Notes: generated by a model not told the origin, from the sequence alone. A stretch of DNA of 64,000 bases from Oceanospirillum beijerinckii DSM 7166 (GCF_000422425.1 NZ_AULT01000037.1:1-64000), one strand, 5' to 3'. Positions 8,485 through 17,781 are shown, counted from the stretch's first letter. A program made the numbers and translations.

Positions 8485-11400
8485 TTACGGTTGATGAGTT
8501 TGAACAACAGGAATCTGTTGGAGATTCTTGCCACCTTTCGATGGCGATGAAGGCAGATCCGGGAATACCTTTTCTGCTTTCTCATACCGCACTTGGCGAT
8601 AACCTTTAATATTATCCAAACGCATCAGCGCCTTACGCTGATCATCCGTTTCGTTAGGCACGGTTTCCAGCAGTTCCCGACGGATACGTTGAGCAATCTG
8701 ATGCTCTTTTTCATGGACTTTCGCCTGAGAGTTACGGAACCAGCGCTGATGACGCATGGCTTTCAGCATCCACTCTTTTGGCGAGAACTCGAAGGCAAAG
8801 CGACGATCCATCAGTTCAAATTCCGGGCGGTTGATATGAACAATGCGGAAATCAGTGCCCAGGTGTTTGTAAGCCTGCTCATCACGGGCCTTCTTCAGCG
8901 GCGATACCATCAGGTGCGCCACAAAGACCTCATCTTTAATCCAGTGGGTTTTCACCAGTACACGCAGAGCAATACGCTGGTTGTCACCGGCAGGGTACAG
9001 TTGAGCCAGTTTCTCAGCGTCTGCCATAAAGGCATCCAGTGCCTTTTTGCGGTCATAAACCACCAGATCGTGCACATAGTTGGCCAGATGTTCCTCTTCA
9101 ATGGCTGGGAACAGACCTTTTAACCTGGCTAAACCGGTATCAAAGATATGCGCCAACTCGTCGGCACTCTCTTTCATACCTGCAGAGTCACGTACACTGT
9201 CACGGAACAGGTTGAACTGACTGGTTTCCTGCTGTGGCAGGAACTGATTACGGAAGGCTTCAACGCCCATCACCACCACGCGACGACCCAGTTCAAACGC
9301 TTTCCAGTTATTGTCGTATTCCGCTTTCGGTACGCTGCGACGGAAGGCATCTTTCATATTGTCTTCGGTAAATGGCAGCATCCCCTTCTGATAAGCGATA
9401 CCTAACAACACCGCAGAGGCATACACGCCTTTACCCAGTTGACGGTGAGAGACCTCTTTCATTGGGCTTAAGAAAACACGATCACCCAGTTTATCGGTCA
9501 GCTGTTTGCGCAGTTTTTCAGAGGTCAGTACTTCATTGTCTTCGCCATAATCCAGCAGAATACTCAGCGGGATCTGGAACTCTTCATCCAGTAGGGCTTC
9601 ACCAAATGGCGCCAGGAAAGGCAGTGCTGCACTACCGTCCAGCAGATCCGGCGATAACACCAGATCCGCGGTGCCTACCGGAGTAATGGCGCTGGCAGAC
9701 TTGGCGGTACTAAAGATACTCAGGTGACCGGTCACACGACCATTACGCTGAGCCAGACCTTTTTGGTCCATAAACTTAAAATCGAGACCTTCCAGACCAT
9801 TCATCTCTTCACCGGCTTCCGCCAGTACACGGGAGATCGTGGTGACACCAGTACCACCCACGCCGGTTACTACCACACGCCAATCATTACCCGCCAGAAT
9901 GTCATCAAAGGACTTCAGACGTACAGGTTCTGGCAGTGCGGAATCATTGTGTACCACAGCACTGTTATCGGCGGCATTCTGATAACGGGTTGGATGGTAG
10001 TTAATCACCTCAACCTTCTCAAAACTTGGACACGCCAGAATCTTGGTGCAGTAACCATCAGAAACACAGATCTGGGGATCAATAAAGGTCTTAGGACCGT
10101 AAGCATCTTCTGTTTGTGACAGACCTGGGCAACCGGTCATCTCAACGCAGGCGCGACAATCTTCACAGGCTGAGGTGTTGATCTGGAAGAAGGTCTGTAC
10201 CGGTTTGGTTTCACCCGCGCCAAAGATCTTACGATCCTGAGACTTCTTACGGGCCGCAAAGGTCAAACCACACTCTTTGTTCGATACGATCACCTTGGTG
10301 CCAGACTTCTTCACCATATCTTTCAGTACATTCTGATAGAAATAGCGGTCCGATGGATTCACCTCCATCGCTTCGTCTACACCCATACCGCGTACCAGGT
10401 TGAGCATATCCTGCTCTGGGCGCTTACGGCCCTCAACGGATTGACCGGTACTTGGTGACATCTGGTGACCGGTCATCGCCGTGAAATCGTTATCCAGTAC
10501 GATATAAGTAATATTGTGACCCAACTGCACCGAGTTAGAGATCGCACTCAGACCGGAGTGGAAGAAGGTCGAGTCACCCATCAGTACCACGGACGGGTTC
10601 TGAGAGAACAGATCCATACCGGCACCAAAGGCTCCACCCTGGCCCATAGCCGAGATATCGTGCATCTCTTTAAAGGGCTCCAGGAAGGACAGGGAGTAAC
10701 AGCCTACATCACCGTGGGAGATCAGGTTAATCCCCTCTTCCTCTTTAAATACCTTACGCAGCTCTTTCAGTAGGCTCAGGGTTTCACGGTGCGGACAACC
10801 CGGACAGAAGGTCGGTAAACGCATCGGCAGGGCCGTATCCAGCTGGATCAACTCAGGCTGTTTATGCTGACAAGGACGCAGACCCAATAGGCCCATCAGG
10901 GTATTCAGCTTGTCACGCATAATTTCATAGGAGATACCACCGTCGGCTGGGAAACCTTCTACAACCTGCTCCCCGTCATGCTCTTTATCAACAACAAAGT
11001 CCTTACCATAAACACGCACCTTAACGCCATGTTCCTGACACAGGCTGATCAGTTCGTTTTCCAGGAAGCCACGCTTCTCTTCCACAACAACCAGGGTGTC
11101 CAGCTTTTGCAACCAAGGCACCAGCAGATCATCCACCAGCGGGTAAGAACAAGCCACCTTGTACAGAGAGAAATCATCCAGATAGTGCTCTTCCTGCATA
11201 ATCTGCTTCAGGGTTTCGAACACCACACCGGAGGAGATAAAGCCCACCTTGCTCTCCGCATTACCAAACTGACGATCCAATGCCAGTTCCTTCAGGACTT
11301 TCTTCACCTTAGGGAAACGCTCGCGAATCATGCGCACGTCAGCTTTAAAGGAGTTTGGCGGCACCATCACCGATTCAGAAAGGTTAAAGGTGCTGGGGTC

Positions 11401-12012
11401 AAACTCGGTCAGAACATTTGGCACTTCTGACTCTTCGCCCAATTGAACACGACCACCACCTTCAGCAATAAAAGTGGTCACCAGTACACCAGCGTACAGA
11501 GAGGAACGCTGAGACAGTTCCAGAGAGTGCGCAATCCAGTCCTTCAGTTCCTGAGGCGTTGATGGCTCCAGAAATGGCATATGCAGGTGTTTAAACAGAT
11601 AGCGGGAATCCGCTGCTGTGGAAGTAGACATAGACCAAGGATCATCACCGACAACGACAACCACACCGGAGTGAATGGACTCACCGGTTTCAGGATCGAT
11701 ATAAGGCTGACCAGGGTTAGCAAAATTACCAACAGATAAGGCATCAGAAGCCACATGAAGGCCCATGGACTTCATGCCCACCATCACATTACGGCCCGCT
11801 TGCTTGGCACCACCGGCCATCGCGGCAGCATTAGCCTCGGTATTACCCAAGGCGACACGAATGCCCTTCTCTTGCAACTCATTCTTACGGGAGTGCAGAA
11901 TATTAAAGTAATCCGCCAGTGGAGAGCCCGGGTAACCGGTGTACAGTGAAAAGCCCGCTTCCAGACCACCCTGAATAATCAGTTCATTACCGTTCAGAAT
12001 TTTGTAACTCAT
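8485..12012 (-). CDS. Indolepyruvate ferredoxin oxidoreductase, fused alpha-beta form
   Basis: A 1175-residue TPP/iron-sulfur 2-oxoacid oxidoreductase that converts aryl pyruvates (indole-, phenyl- or 4-hydroxyphenylpyruvate) to arylacetyl-CoA. The N-terminal pyrimidine/TPP domains carry GYPGSPLADYF and GNTEANAAAM. CPGCPHRE (about 405) and a TPP-binding MGDSTFFHSG follow. A two-cluster ferredoxin stretch has CEDCRACVEMTGCPG and CVSDGYCTKILACP. The C-terminal gamma domain begins VTGVGGTGVTT. Archaeal enzymes split these into IorA and IorB; the fused form is common in proteobacteria. AAGG lies upstream of the ATG. It stands alone, divergent from a MocR regulator and with operator-like repeats between them. 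It fits aryl-amino-acid catabolism feeding the hpa and homogentisate-type genes elsewhere in the window, though that link is inference. Confidence 0.92.
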   Translation of the reverse strand: MSYKILNGNELIIQGGLEAGFSLYTGYPGSPLADYFNILHSRKNELQEKGIRVALGNTEANAAAMAGGAKQAGRNVMVGMKSMGLHVASDALSVGNFANPGQPYIDPETGESIHSGVVVVVGDDPWSMSTSTAADSRYLFKHLHMPFLEPSTPQELKDWIAHSLELSQRSSLYAGVLVTTFIAEGGGRVQLGEESEVPNVLTEFDPSTFNLSESVMVPPNSFKADVRMIRERFPKVKKVLKELALDRQFGNAESKVGFISSGVVFETLKQIMQEEHYLDDFSLYKVACSYPLVDDLLVPWLQKLDTLVVVEEKRGFLENELISLCQEHGVKVRVYGKDFVVDKEHDGEQVVEGFPADGGISYEIMRDKLNTLMGLLGLRPCQHKQPELIQLDTALPMRLPTFCPGCPHRETLSLLKELRKVFKEEEGINLISHGDVGCYSLSFLEPFKEMHDISAMGQGGAFGAGMDLFSQNPSVVLMGDSTFFHSGLSAISNSVQLGHNITYIVLDNDFTAMTGHQMSPSTGQSVEGRKRPEQDMLNLVRGMGVDEAMEVNPSDRYFYQNVLKDMVKKSGTKVIVSNKECGLTFAARKKSQDRKIFGAGETKPVQTFFQINTSACEDCRACVEMTGCPGLSQTEDAYGPKTFIDPQICVSDGYCTKILACPSFEKVEVINYHPTRYQNAADNSAVVHNDSALPEPVRLKSFDDILAGNDWRVVVTGVGGTGVTTISRVLAEAGEEMNGLEGLDFKFMDQKGLAQRNGRVTGHLSIFSTAKSASAITPVGTADLVLSPDLLDGSAALPFLAPFGEALLDEEFQIPLSILLDYGEDNEVLTSEKLRKQLTDKLGDRVFLSPMKEVSHRQLGKGVYASAVLLGIAYQKGMLPFTEDNMKDAFRRSVPKAEYDNNWKAFELGRRVVVMGVEAFRNQFLPQQETSQFNLFRDSVRDSAGMKESADELAHIFDTGLARLKGLFPAIEEEHLANYVHDLVVYDRKKALDAFMADAEKLAQLYPAGDNQRIALRVLVKTHWIKDEVFVAHLMVSPLKKARDEQAYKHLGTDFRIVHINRPEFELMDRRFAFEFSPKEWMLKAMRHQRWFRNSQAKVHEKEHQIAQRIRRELLETVPNETDDQRKALMRLDNIKGYRQVRYEKAEKVFPDLPSSPSKGGKNLQQIPVVQTHQP

Positions 12013-12303
12013 GACCCTGCCTTATCGTTGTTGTCGATGGGCATCGGCAGTTAAACCTGATTAAGACACTGGCTATCACGTTGAAGAGCTTTAGCTACCT
12101 TCTTGATAACTTATTACCCATATCTCAATAGCCAGAGCGTTGTAGCGTTTCAGGTTTGGCAGGTGCATCAAGCCAGCACACCTTCCGATACTCATCTTGG
12201 TCAAAGGGTAGATCGCATCGCCATGTGATGGCCTACCTTTAATTATTGGCTGCTATTGTCGGAAATATGACTGTTCGCTTGCAGAGCTAGTTTTTACTAA
12301 TTG

Positions 12304-12365
12304 GACCAGTACAGTTTTAAAAATTGGCTACTGTACTGCTTGATTTAACAGAAACTGTACTGGTC
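12304..12365. promoter_or_regulatory. Three-box MocR-type operator candidate
   Basis: GACCAGTACAGTTT (12304-12317) and its exact complement AAACTGTACTGGTC (12352-12365) flank a third box ACTGTACTGCT (12330-12340), which is a direct repeat of the right-hand box at 24 bp spacing. Two direct boxes plus one inverted box is the arrangement described for PdxR-type MocR regulators. It lies between ior (start 12012) and the mocR-like gene (start 12598), so it is probably bound by that regulator to control one or both. Confidence 0.65.
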
Positions 12366-12426
12366 AAAAGCATTACAGATCCGTTAGCATGGGCTAAAAT
12401 TTTGTAACACCGTAGTTCAGTCGCGG

Positions 12427-12543
12427 CTTATACCATTACCGAAAGATTTTGTGATAATAGAGTAAGCAGGATAAGCGAAGCACCATCCGACACTGATCTC
12501 AAGACCGGTTGTCGGAAGGCACCTGCGGCCTTTCCGACCTACT
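12427..12543. repeat. Dispersed intergenic repeat with two REP-like palindromes (copy A)
   Basis: It starts CTTATACCATTACCGAAAG, continues to GGATAAGCGAAGCACCATCC (a REP-like half), and ends with a strong palindrome whose arms are GTCGGAAGG (12511-12519) and CCTTTCCGAC (12529-12538). The first 60 bp align with 27603-27663, and its opening matches the complement of 38264-38312. The sequence resembles enterobacterial REP/BIME elements. It ends about 55 bp before the mocR-like start. Confidence 0.65.
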
Positions 12544-12597
12544 GCTGTGGTGGTTAATATCCCATTTATAGCGCTAATAAGGCCCATTATCAGCCCC

Positions 12598-14013
12598 ATG
12601 ACTTCAACACTTTATCAGCAGATTGCCGATGATCTGGCCCGCCAGATTGATGAAGGCAGCTTCCAGGCCGGTGACAAATTGCCCTCGATCCGCAAGCTCA
12701 GCCAGCAGAAGCAGGTCAGTATCGCTACCATTCAAAGCGCCTATGAACTGCTGGAGCGCCAGCAGCTGATTGAATCCCGCCCACAGTCTGGCTTTTATGT
12801 GCGTGAAGTTATTAAAACAGATCTGCCTGCCGGTGAGATTCAGGATAATCTGCAGTTGCCAACCCGGGTCAGTATTAAGCGAACCGCGACAGAAGTACTT
12901 CAGCGTTGCCAGCAACCGGATATGATCAATCTGGGCACCGCGATTCCCTCGCCTGAGTTTCTACCAGTGAAACAGCTACAGCGTATTATGGGCAGTCTGA
13001 TTCGAAAACGGATGGATGAGGTGGTAGTTTCGGTCTTTCCACCGGGATTACTGGAGCTGAGGATACAGATCGCCAAGCGTATGGCGGAATCAGGTTGTCG
13101 TGTCAGTGCCAGTGAAATAGTGATCACCAACGGATGTCAGGAAGCACTTACCTTATGTCTGCGCGCAGTAGCAGAGCCAGGGGATATTATTGCGATCGAA
13201 AGCCCTGCCTTTGTCGGTTTGTTGCAAACGATTGAAGCGCTTGGAATGCGGGCAATGGAGATCCCTACCGATCCGCGCAAAGGTATCAGCCTGGATGCGC
13301 TGCAACTGGCACTGGAACAGTGGCCGATCAAAGCTGTAGCCCTGGTTCCCACCAATAATAACCCTCTTGGCTTTACCATGCCCGATGAACATCGTCAGCG
13401 TTTACTCACTATGCTGGCGAAAAAAGAGATCCCGGTCATTGAGGATGATCTGTTTGGCGATCTCAACTATTCAGGTAGCCGCCCCAAAGCGATTAAAGCT
13501 TATGATGAAAATGGGCAGGTACTGTACTGCTCGTCTGTATCCAAATCGATCGCATCGGGTTTGCGGGTAGGCTGGGTTTCAGCCGGACGTTATCAATCCC
13601 AAATTGAGTTTTTAAAATCTTTTAGTAGTGTGGGCACCTCGACACTGAGCCAGATGGCCGTGGCTGAGTTTCTGGCTAATGGCGGCTATGACCGCCATCT
13701 GCGTCGTATTCAGTCAGCCTACGCAAAACAAGTACAGAAGATGAGTGAAGCGGTACTGAAATACTTCCCGGCAGGCACCAGTGTCAGCTATCCCCAAGGG
13801 GGTTATATTCTGTGGGTGGTTTTACCAACCGGTATCGATACCCTGCAGCTGCATTACAAGGCACTGGATGACAATATCGGCATTATGCCGGGGGAGATGT
13901 TCTCCGCACGGGATCAGTATCAGAATTCACTGCGTCTGAACTGCGCCATTCCCTGGAGCGATAAGGTGGAGCAAGCGATTAAAAGCCTGGGACAGTTGGC
14001 AGTAAGCGGCTAA
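12598..14013 (+). CDS. MocR/GntR-family regulator with aminotransferase-like domain
   Basis: A 471-residue PLP-dependent transcription regulator. An N-terminal GntR winged helix (about 1-70; LPSIRKLSQQ, STIQSAYELLE-like) joins a fold-type I aminotransferase domain. That domain has NNNPLG (about 253-258), the aspartate pair in EDDLFGDL (283/284), and SSVSKSIASGLRVGW with the PLP Schiff-base Lys316. All PLP contacts appear intact, so ligand sensing through an external aldimine is plausible. An upstream in-frame ATG exists at 12547, but its extra 17 residues are unlike the family and fall beside the REP element; MTSTLYQQIAD is the usual beginning. It is divergent from ior, with a three-box operator between them. 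It is likely a regulator of ior or of amino-acid metabolism and may regulate itself. Confidence 0.88.
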   Translation: MTSTLYQQIADDLARQIDEGSFQAGDKLPSIRKLSQQKQVSIATIQSAYELLERQQLIESRPQSGFYVREVIKTDLPAGEIQDNLQLPTRVSIKRTATEVLQRCQQPDMINLGTAIPSPEFLPVKQLQRIMGSLIRKRMDEVVVSVFPPGLLELRIQIAKRMAESGCRVSASEIVITNGCQEALTLCLRAVAEPGDIIAIESPAFVGLLQTIEALGMRAMEIPTDPRKGISLDALQLALEQWPIKAVALVPTNNNPLGFTMPDEHRQRLLTMLAKKEIPVIEDDLFGDLNYSGSRPKAIKAYDENGQVLYCSSVSKSIASGLRVGWVSAGRYQSQIEFLKSFSSVGTSTLSQMAVAEFLANGGYDRHLRRIQSAYAKQVQKMSEAVLKYFPAGTSVSYPQGGYILWVVLPTGIDTLQLHYKALDDNIGIMPGEMFSARDQYQNSLRLNCAIPWSDKVEQAIKSLGQLAVSG

Positions 14014-14153
14014 TAGCTGAGAAAAAAAGGAGTGAGAAACAGTACCAGATTAGTAATCAGGTCATGCCTATAATTATCCCATTGAAGGCGAATAGATAAA
14101 CAACATGCCCCAAAGGTTATTTGGCCGACGGCTGATTGCGATAGGACAGTTTA

Positions 14154-15182
14154 ATGACATCACAGATCAAACAGTTGGTACTGACTCTGTTAATAGGTTT
14201 AAGCCTGATGAGCTCCGTTGCACTGGCCAGCTTGGAAGGTCGATGGAGTAACTCCAGTGGTACGTTCCAGTTTTCTACCGATGGACAAGTCACCGTACAC
14301 TGGGCTAATGGCAATACGATGTCAGGGCAATGGCAGCTTAACGGCCAACAACTTGTTATCAATACACCTCACGGACCAGTACAGTTTCAAGTGCAGCGCC
14401 AGGGTGATCAGCTGATTTTGGCGGACCAACAAGGTTACTATCAATTTCAGCGTTTACCCGATCAATCTCAGCAGAATCGAGACAGAAAGAACAGCTCACC
14501 TGCTGTGGTTTCATCTGCTTCGGAAAAAGCTTCAGCCAACAACAGTGTTCAGCCTGATCACTCCAACAACAACCTCAATAACAGCCCCTTAACGGATCAG
14601 GAATATATTACCTTTTTGCAAAACTACCCTCAGCAGTCGGCAGATTATATTTATCAGCATATGCAGCGTATGAATAAAAAACAGCGACGAAATTTTGATA
14701 TCTGGTCGGCTTTGGGAGCAGACCTGTATATTCGTTTATGTAAGGGTGGTTACAGCCAGACTTCTTGGCAGGGGTTAATTCAAGGTCCGGCGGATTGTCA
14801 GCGGCTATTGCAATGGGAAGCTCAATCACAACAATCCGGTGGATCTCAACTAGGAGAACTCGCACTTAACGGCTCTTCTCTGGGTAACAGCTCACTAGGC
14901 AATAGCTCTCTGAATAGCTTTTCCCTTAATAACCTCACAATAGAGGGTACGTTGCTTAGCAGCTCACCACAACATGTTGAATCTCAACGCTTACAAGTGA
15001 TCAATATGATGAAGTGCTCTACAGGACAAACAGATCGACGTACCTGCCTGGCTTATACTCAAACACTTCAAAACTATCGAATCGACACCAACCAAAACAC
15101 TGAAGCCATGAACTTAGGTCCTGAACAGCCAACCTGTACAGATCGCTACAACCGGAGTAATGTCTATATCGGTTGCTGGTAG
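14154..15182 (+). CDS. Exported protein of unknown function
   Basis: A 342-residue protein I do not recognise. A signal peptide is clear: TSQIKQ, a hydrophobic LVLTLLIGLSLMSSVALA, then an ALA-S cleavage site. Residues 27-105 form a beta-rich module rich in G-x-W (LEGRWSNSSGTFQF, GQWQLNGQQ, QGYYQFQRL), resembling lipocalin-like or DUF-type periplasmic domains. A Ser/Asn-rich linker follows, then a helical part (YITFLQNYPQQ), and a stretch of short SLGNS/SLNS repeats at about 240-260. The C-terminal region has four to five cysteines (MMKCST, RRTCLAY, PTCTDR, IGCW), which could form disulfides in the periplasm. AGGA precedes the ATG. The next gene follows after 150 bp. Confidence 0.8.
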   Translation: MTSQIKQLVLTLLIGLSLMSSVALASLEGRWSNSSGTFQFSTDGQVTVHWANGNTMSGQWQLNGQQLVINTPHGPVQFQVQRQGDQLILADQQGYYQFQRLPDQSQQNRDRKNSSPAVVSSASEKASANNSVQPDHSNNNLNNSPLTDQEYITFLQNYPQQSADYIYQHMQRMNKKQRRNFDIWSALGADLYIRLCKGGYSQTSWQGLIQGPADCQRLLQWEAQSQQSGGSQLGELALNGSSLGNSSLGNSSLNSFSLNNLTIEGTLLSSSPQHVESQRLQVINMMKCSTGQTDRRTCLAYTQTLQNYRIDTNQNTEAMNLGPEQPTCTDRYNRSNVYIGCW

Positions 15183-15333
15183 ACAATTGTTGCCCAGGGC
15201 TCAGCCTCTATCATACCTGTTATATCAGTGGTCACTTGTCTGCCCTATGATATTTGCCCTAAACAGTAAAAAGTCATTAGAATCAACGTATCTACAATCA
15301 AGTACCCCGCTCAACAGACAGCAGTGATCGGCT

Positions 15334-15876
15334 ATGACTTCTGATACTAACCATACCAGTAAAGGCGACTTATTAAGCCGCTCCGAGCATGAAAAGCGCA
15401 TCTTGGAACGCGATGCCGCCAAGCTGTTTATGCGTCGCTTTGAACAGGAGTTTGGTGAGCCCATGCGCCATATCTGGCACAACGAACCGGCTAAGCCTGA
15501 TATCTCCTGCTATTTTCAGAATGAACGCCTGGATCTTGAGGTTGCACATCTCTACGCGACAGCAGAGGAAGCTCGTCATACCCGTAACGGCGACAAGGAA
15601 AGTGATGAGCGTTTATGGGATTACCTGGCGGAACTGGTGACTCTTGATCCCTGCCAACAACTCAAAACCGCATTGTTTCGTCTACTGAACAGCAAATCCC
15701 AAAAGCACTATGACTCTGAACGCGTCTGGCTGATCATACGTAATGTCAGCCCCATCTGGGACAGACCGCAAATTGTGGCTACTCTGAAAAATTTCGATAT
15801 GGCTGAGCATCCCTTTGAACAGATCTGGATTCTGCCCGATTTTGAAGGGCAGGATAATCTGATTCAGGTGGTTTAA
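15334..15876 (+). CDS. Conserved-looking hypothetical protein, possible PD-(D/E)XK-like fold
   Basis: A 180-residue soluble protein, charged and without signal or membrane segments. The segment KPDISCYFQNERLDLEVAHLY has the spacing of a PD-(D/E)xK nuclease active site (PD, then a strand ending LDLEVA), but the usual Lys is replaced, so catalysis is doubtful. A later part reads SERVWLIIRNVSPIW, strand-like and ending in a conserved-looking loop. The ribosome site is weak. The gene is isolated between the exported protein and the MOSC gene. The long frame and its codon use suggest it is real. Function unknown. Confidence 0.65.
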   Translation: MTSDTNHTSKGDLLSRSEHEKRILERDAAKLFMRRFEQEFGEPMRHIWHNEPAKPDISCYFQNERLDLEVAHLYATAEEARHTRNGDKESDERLWDYLAELVTLDPCQQLKTALFRLLNSKSQKHYDSERVWLIIRNVSPIWDRPQIVATLKNFDMAEHPFEQIWILPDFEGQDNLIQVV

Positions 15877-16000
15877 TGAGTAACTTCAGCGGCTTCAATA
15901 TCAATGCCTCATGCTCACTATAAAGCGCTTGAATACCACCACTTCAAAAGTACCAGATTCATAATCACTGCATTAAGCCTCTTTACTAAGGACAGCAAAT

Positions 16001-16789
16001 ATGTCTTCGAAAATCACTTCTGATCAGTCATGGGCTCAATCATCGTTGACTGAAACCATTCAAACGCCTGGTGCCGTTATACCTCTAGGCGTTTTTGTTG
16101 GACAGGTAGAAGAGAAATACGGTCTCCAAACCGCAATCGACAAAAAGCCAGTGAGAGAACGTATTTTTCTGTCAGAAACCGGGCTGGTTGGCGATGAATG
16201 TGCTGATGGAAAGCATCATGGGGGTCCTGAAAGGGCTCTGCATCAATACCCTGTTGAGCATTACGCGTATTGGTTGGAGAAGTACGGTCAAGCAGTGAAT
16301 GAGCATAACCAGGATCACCACTCAGAATCCGATTCTCGTTATTGGGCTGCACCAGGTATGGGCGAAAATATCAGTAGCCAAGGTATGTTGGAAAATAATG
16401 TCTGTATCGGTGATCAATATCAATGGGGCAGTGCCATTATTGAGGTCAGCCAGCCTCGGTCACCCTGCTTTAAGCTCAATCGTCGCTGGCAGGTGGAAAA
16501 CTTCTCGGTAGATATGCAGGGCATAAGCCGCTGCGGTTGGCTCTATCGTGTCATCCAAACCGGATTTATCAACCCGGAAGACAGCCTGACACTGACTCAC
16601 CGCCCGGATAATGCCATGACCATTGAGCAGGTATGCGCGATCTTTTTTGGCGATCCTCTAAATCCACAGGGCCTGAAGCAACTTCAAGAGCTTAGCGCCT
16701 TATCTAATAGCTGGCGTGATAAAGTCGAACAGCGCTTAGCACTTGGACGCGTAGAGAGCTGGAGCTTCCGCCTGTTAGGCCATGCATAG
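16001..16789 (+). CDS. MOSC-domain protein, YiiM-like
   Basis: A 262-residue molybdenum-cofactor sulfurase C-terminal (MOSC) domain protein of the YiiM subgroup. VGDECADGKHHGGPERALHQYP and HYAYW form the diagnostic N-terminal block. SQPRSPCFKLN holds the conserved Cys proposed to contact Moco or its sulfur. GMGENIS and the C-terminal three-helix segment (GLKQLQELSALSNSWRDK) complete the family pattern. It is slightly longer than E. coli YiiM because of about 25 extra N-terminal residues. AAGGA lies 9 bases upstream of the ATG. YiiM proteins take part in detoxifying N-hydroxylated compounds or carry Moco-linked sulfur; the exact substrate is not visible. It appears monocistronic. Confidence 0.88.
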   Translation: MSSKITSDQSWAQSSLTETIQTPGAVIPLGVFVGQVEEKYGLQTAIDKKPVRERIFLSETGLVGDECADGKHHGGPERALHQYPVEHYAYWLEKYGQAVNEHNQDHHSESDSRYWAAPGMGENISSQGMLENNVCIGDQYQWGSAIIEVSQPRSPCFKLNRRWQVENFSVDMQGISRCGWLYRVIQTGFINPEDSLTLTHRPDNAMTIEQVCAIFFGDPLNPQGLKQLQELSALSNSWRDKVEQRLALGRVESWSFRLLGHA

Positions 16790-16961
16790 ATTCAGGAGAG
16801 GAAGGAGGAAATAGGAAGGGAGCCGTACTTACGCCCCCATTCAATAGCAAAGAACCCAGACAGCTCCTTGCTAATACGGCGTTGATCACAGAATAAAAAC
16901 AGATTAGAAAGAAAGCGCTATAAAGTTAAGAGTAAGACAAGCTAAAACAACGTAACATGCC

Positions 16962-17438
16962 TCAGATACTTTCCGCCAGCTGTGCCTGTTTATTCTGCAC
17001 AGACGCACTATCGCTACAAATCTCGCATGCTGTTACTTGAGGACCCGGTTGATACTGCTCATAGATTCTGGACAGTTCATCATGCCAACTGTGCAAAAAA
17101 CCCTGACCACCATCACGGGGATTAAGCTGGCGTAAACTACAGTAGCATTCATGACTCAACTGCTTGCCCGCCAGATCCGTTTCCAAAAGCAGGCTCAAAT
17201 CATTTTGATGTTGTAAACACACTTGGTATTCATCGTCGTTCTGCTTCCAATTTAAACGGGTCAACATACGATCATCCAGGGTATATTTTTGCAGCACCGG
17301 CGTTACATCCATACCGGCTTGCTTCAATGTGTTTTCCAGCGCTTTTAAATCAGGGAAAATTGTTTCGTTAAATAGTTTTTCAACAACATCTTTTTTCGAG
17401 CCTGAGGTGTCCCAGAGCATCTTTTGCCAAGTAAACAT
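16962..17438 (-). CDS. Hypothetical protein with C-terminal cysteine pairs
   Basis: A 158-residue soluble protein I do not recognise. The N-terminal half is helical (KKDVVEKLFNETIFPDLKALENTLKQ). The middle reads as beta strands (YQVCLQHQNDLSLLLETDL). The last third has HECYCSLRQL and ACEICSDSA, i.e. C-x-C and C-x2-C pairs that could bind a metal or simply be reduced thiols. An AAGGG lies 12-14 bases before the ATG, a longish spacing. Codon use is ordinary, and antisense frames are short, supporting a real gene. The small ORF at 17626-17781 lies upstream on the same strand. Confidence 0.6.
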   Translation of the reverse strand: MFTWQKMLWDTSGSKKDVVEKLFNETIFPDLKALENTLKQAGMDVTPVLQKYTLDDRMLTRLNWKQNDDEYQVCLQHQNDLSLLLETDLAGKQLSHECYCSLRQLNPRDGGQGFLHSWHDELSRIYEQYQPGPQVTACEICSDSASVQNKQAQLAESI

Positions 17439-17625
17439 AATAGATATTTTCCCTTATATATCAGTCGACTAGACTTATATACATTGACTGCAAGTTTAAC
17501 AACACCTACTAATATTACACTTTAAGTCTATATTTATGACAGAGAAATTTAGTCGCATTATGTAAACGAGAAAAATAAAAGAAATATCTCCGAAAGACAG
17601 CATCCGATTACAAAAGTCGCCAGCG

Positions 17626-17781
17626 TTAAACCCGCTTGATAGAGCTTAAGCAAGCGACTTTTTTCTTTAAGCTTTGGCGACGTGCATCAATCTCATGCTG
17701 AAGAGTTTGTAAGGTATCGAATAGCTCAGAAAGTCTGTCCAGTCCTGCTACAGGAGCAGAGCGAGAGCGATGAGAATTCAT
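17626..17781 (-). CDS. Small ORF, 51 codons, basic coiled-coil-like
   Basis: Encodes a 51-residue peptide starting MNSHRSRSAPVAGLDRLSEL and ending KKKVACLSSIKRV. GGAG sits 5 bases before the ATG, an ideal ribosome site. The peptide has an Arg/Ser-rich head, an amphipathic heptad-like helix (LDRLSELFDTLQTLQHEID) and a basic tail. It lies alone between the hypothetical gene at 16962 and the chemoreceptor, on the same strand as both. No family is recognised. A small DNA- or membrane-associated protein is possible; the call rests on the ribosome site and uninterrupted frame only. Confidence 0.5.
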   Translation of the reverse strand: MNSHRSRSAPVAGLDRLSELFDTLQTLQHEIDARRQSLKKKVACLSSIKRV

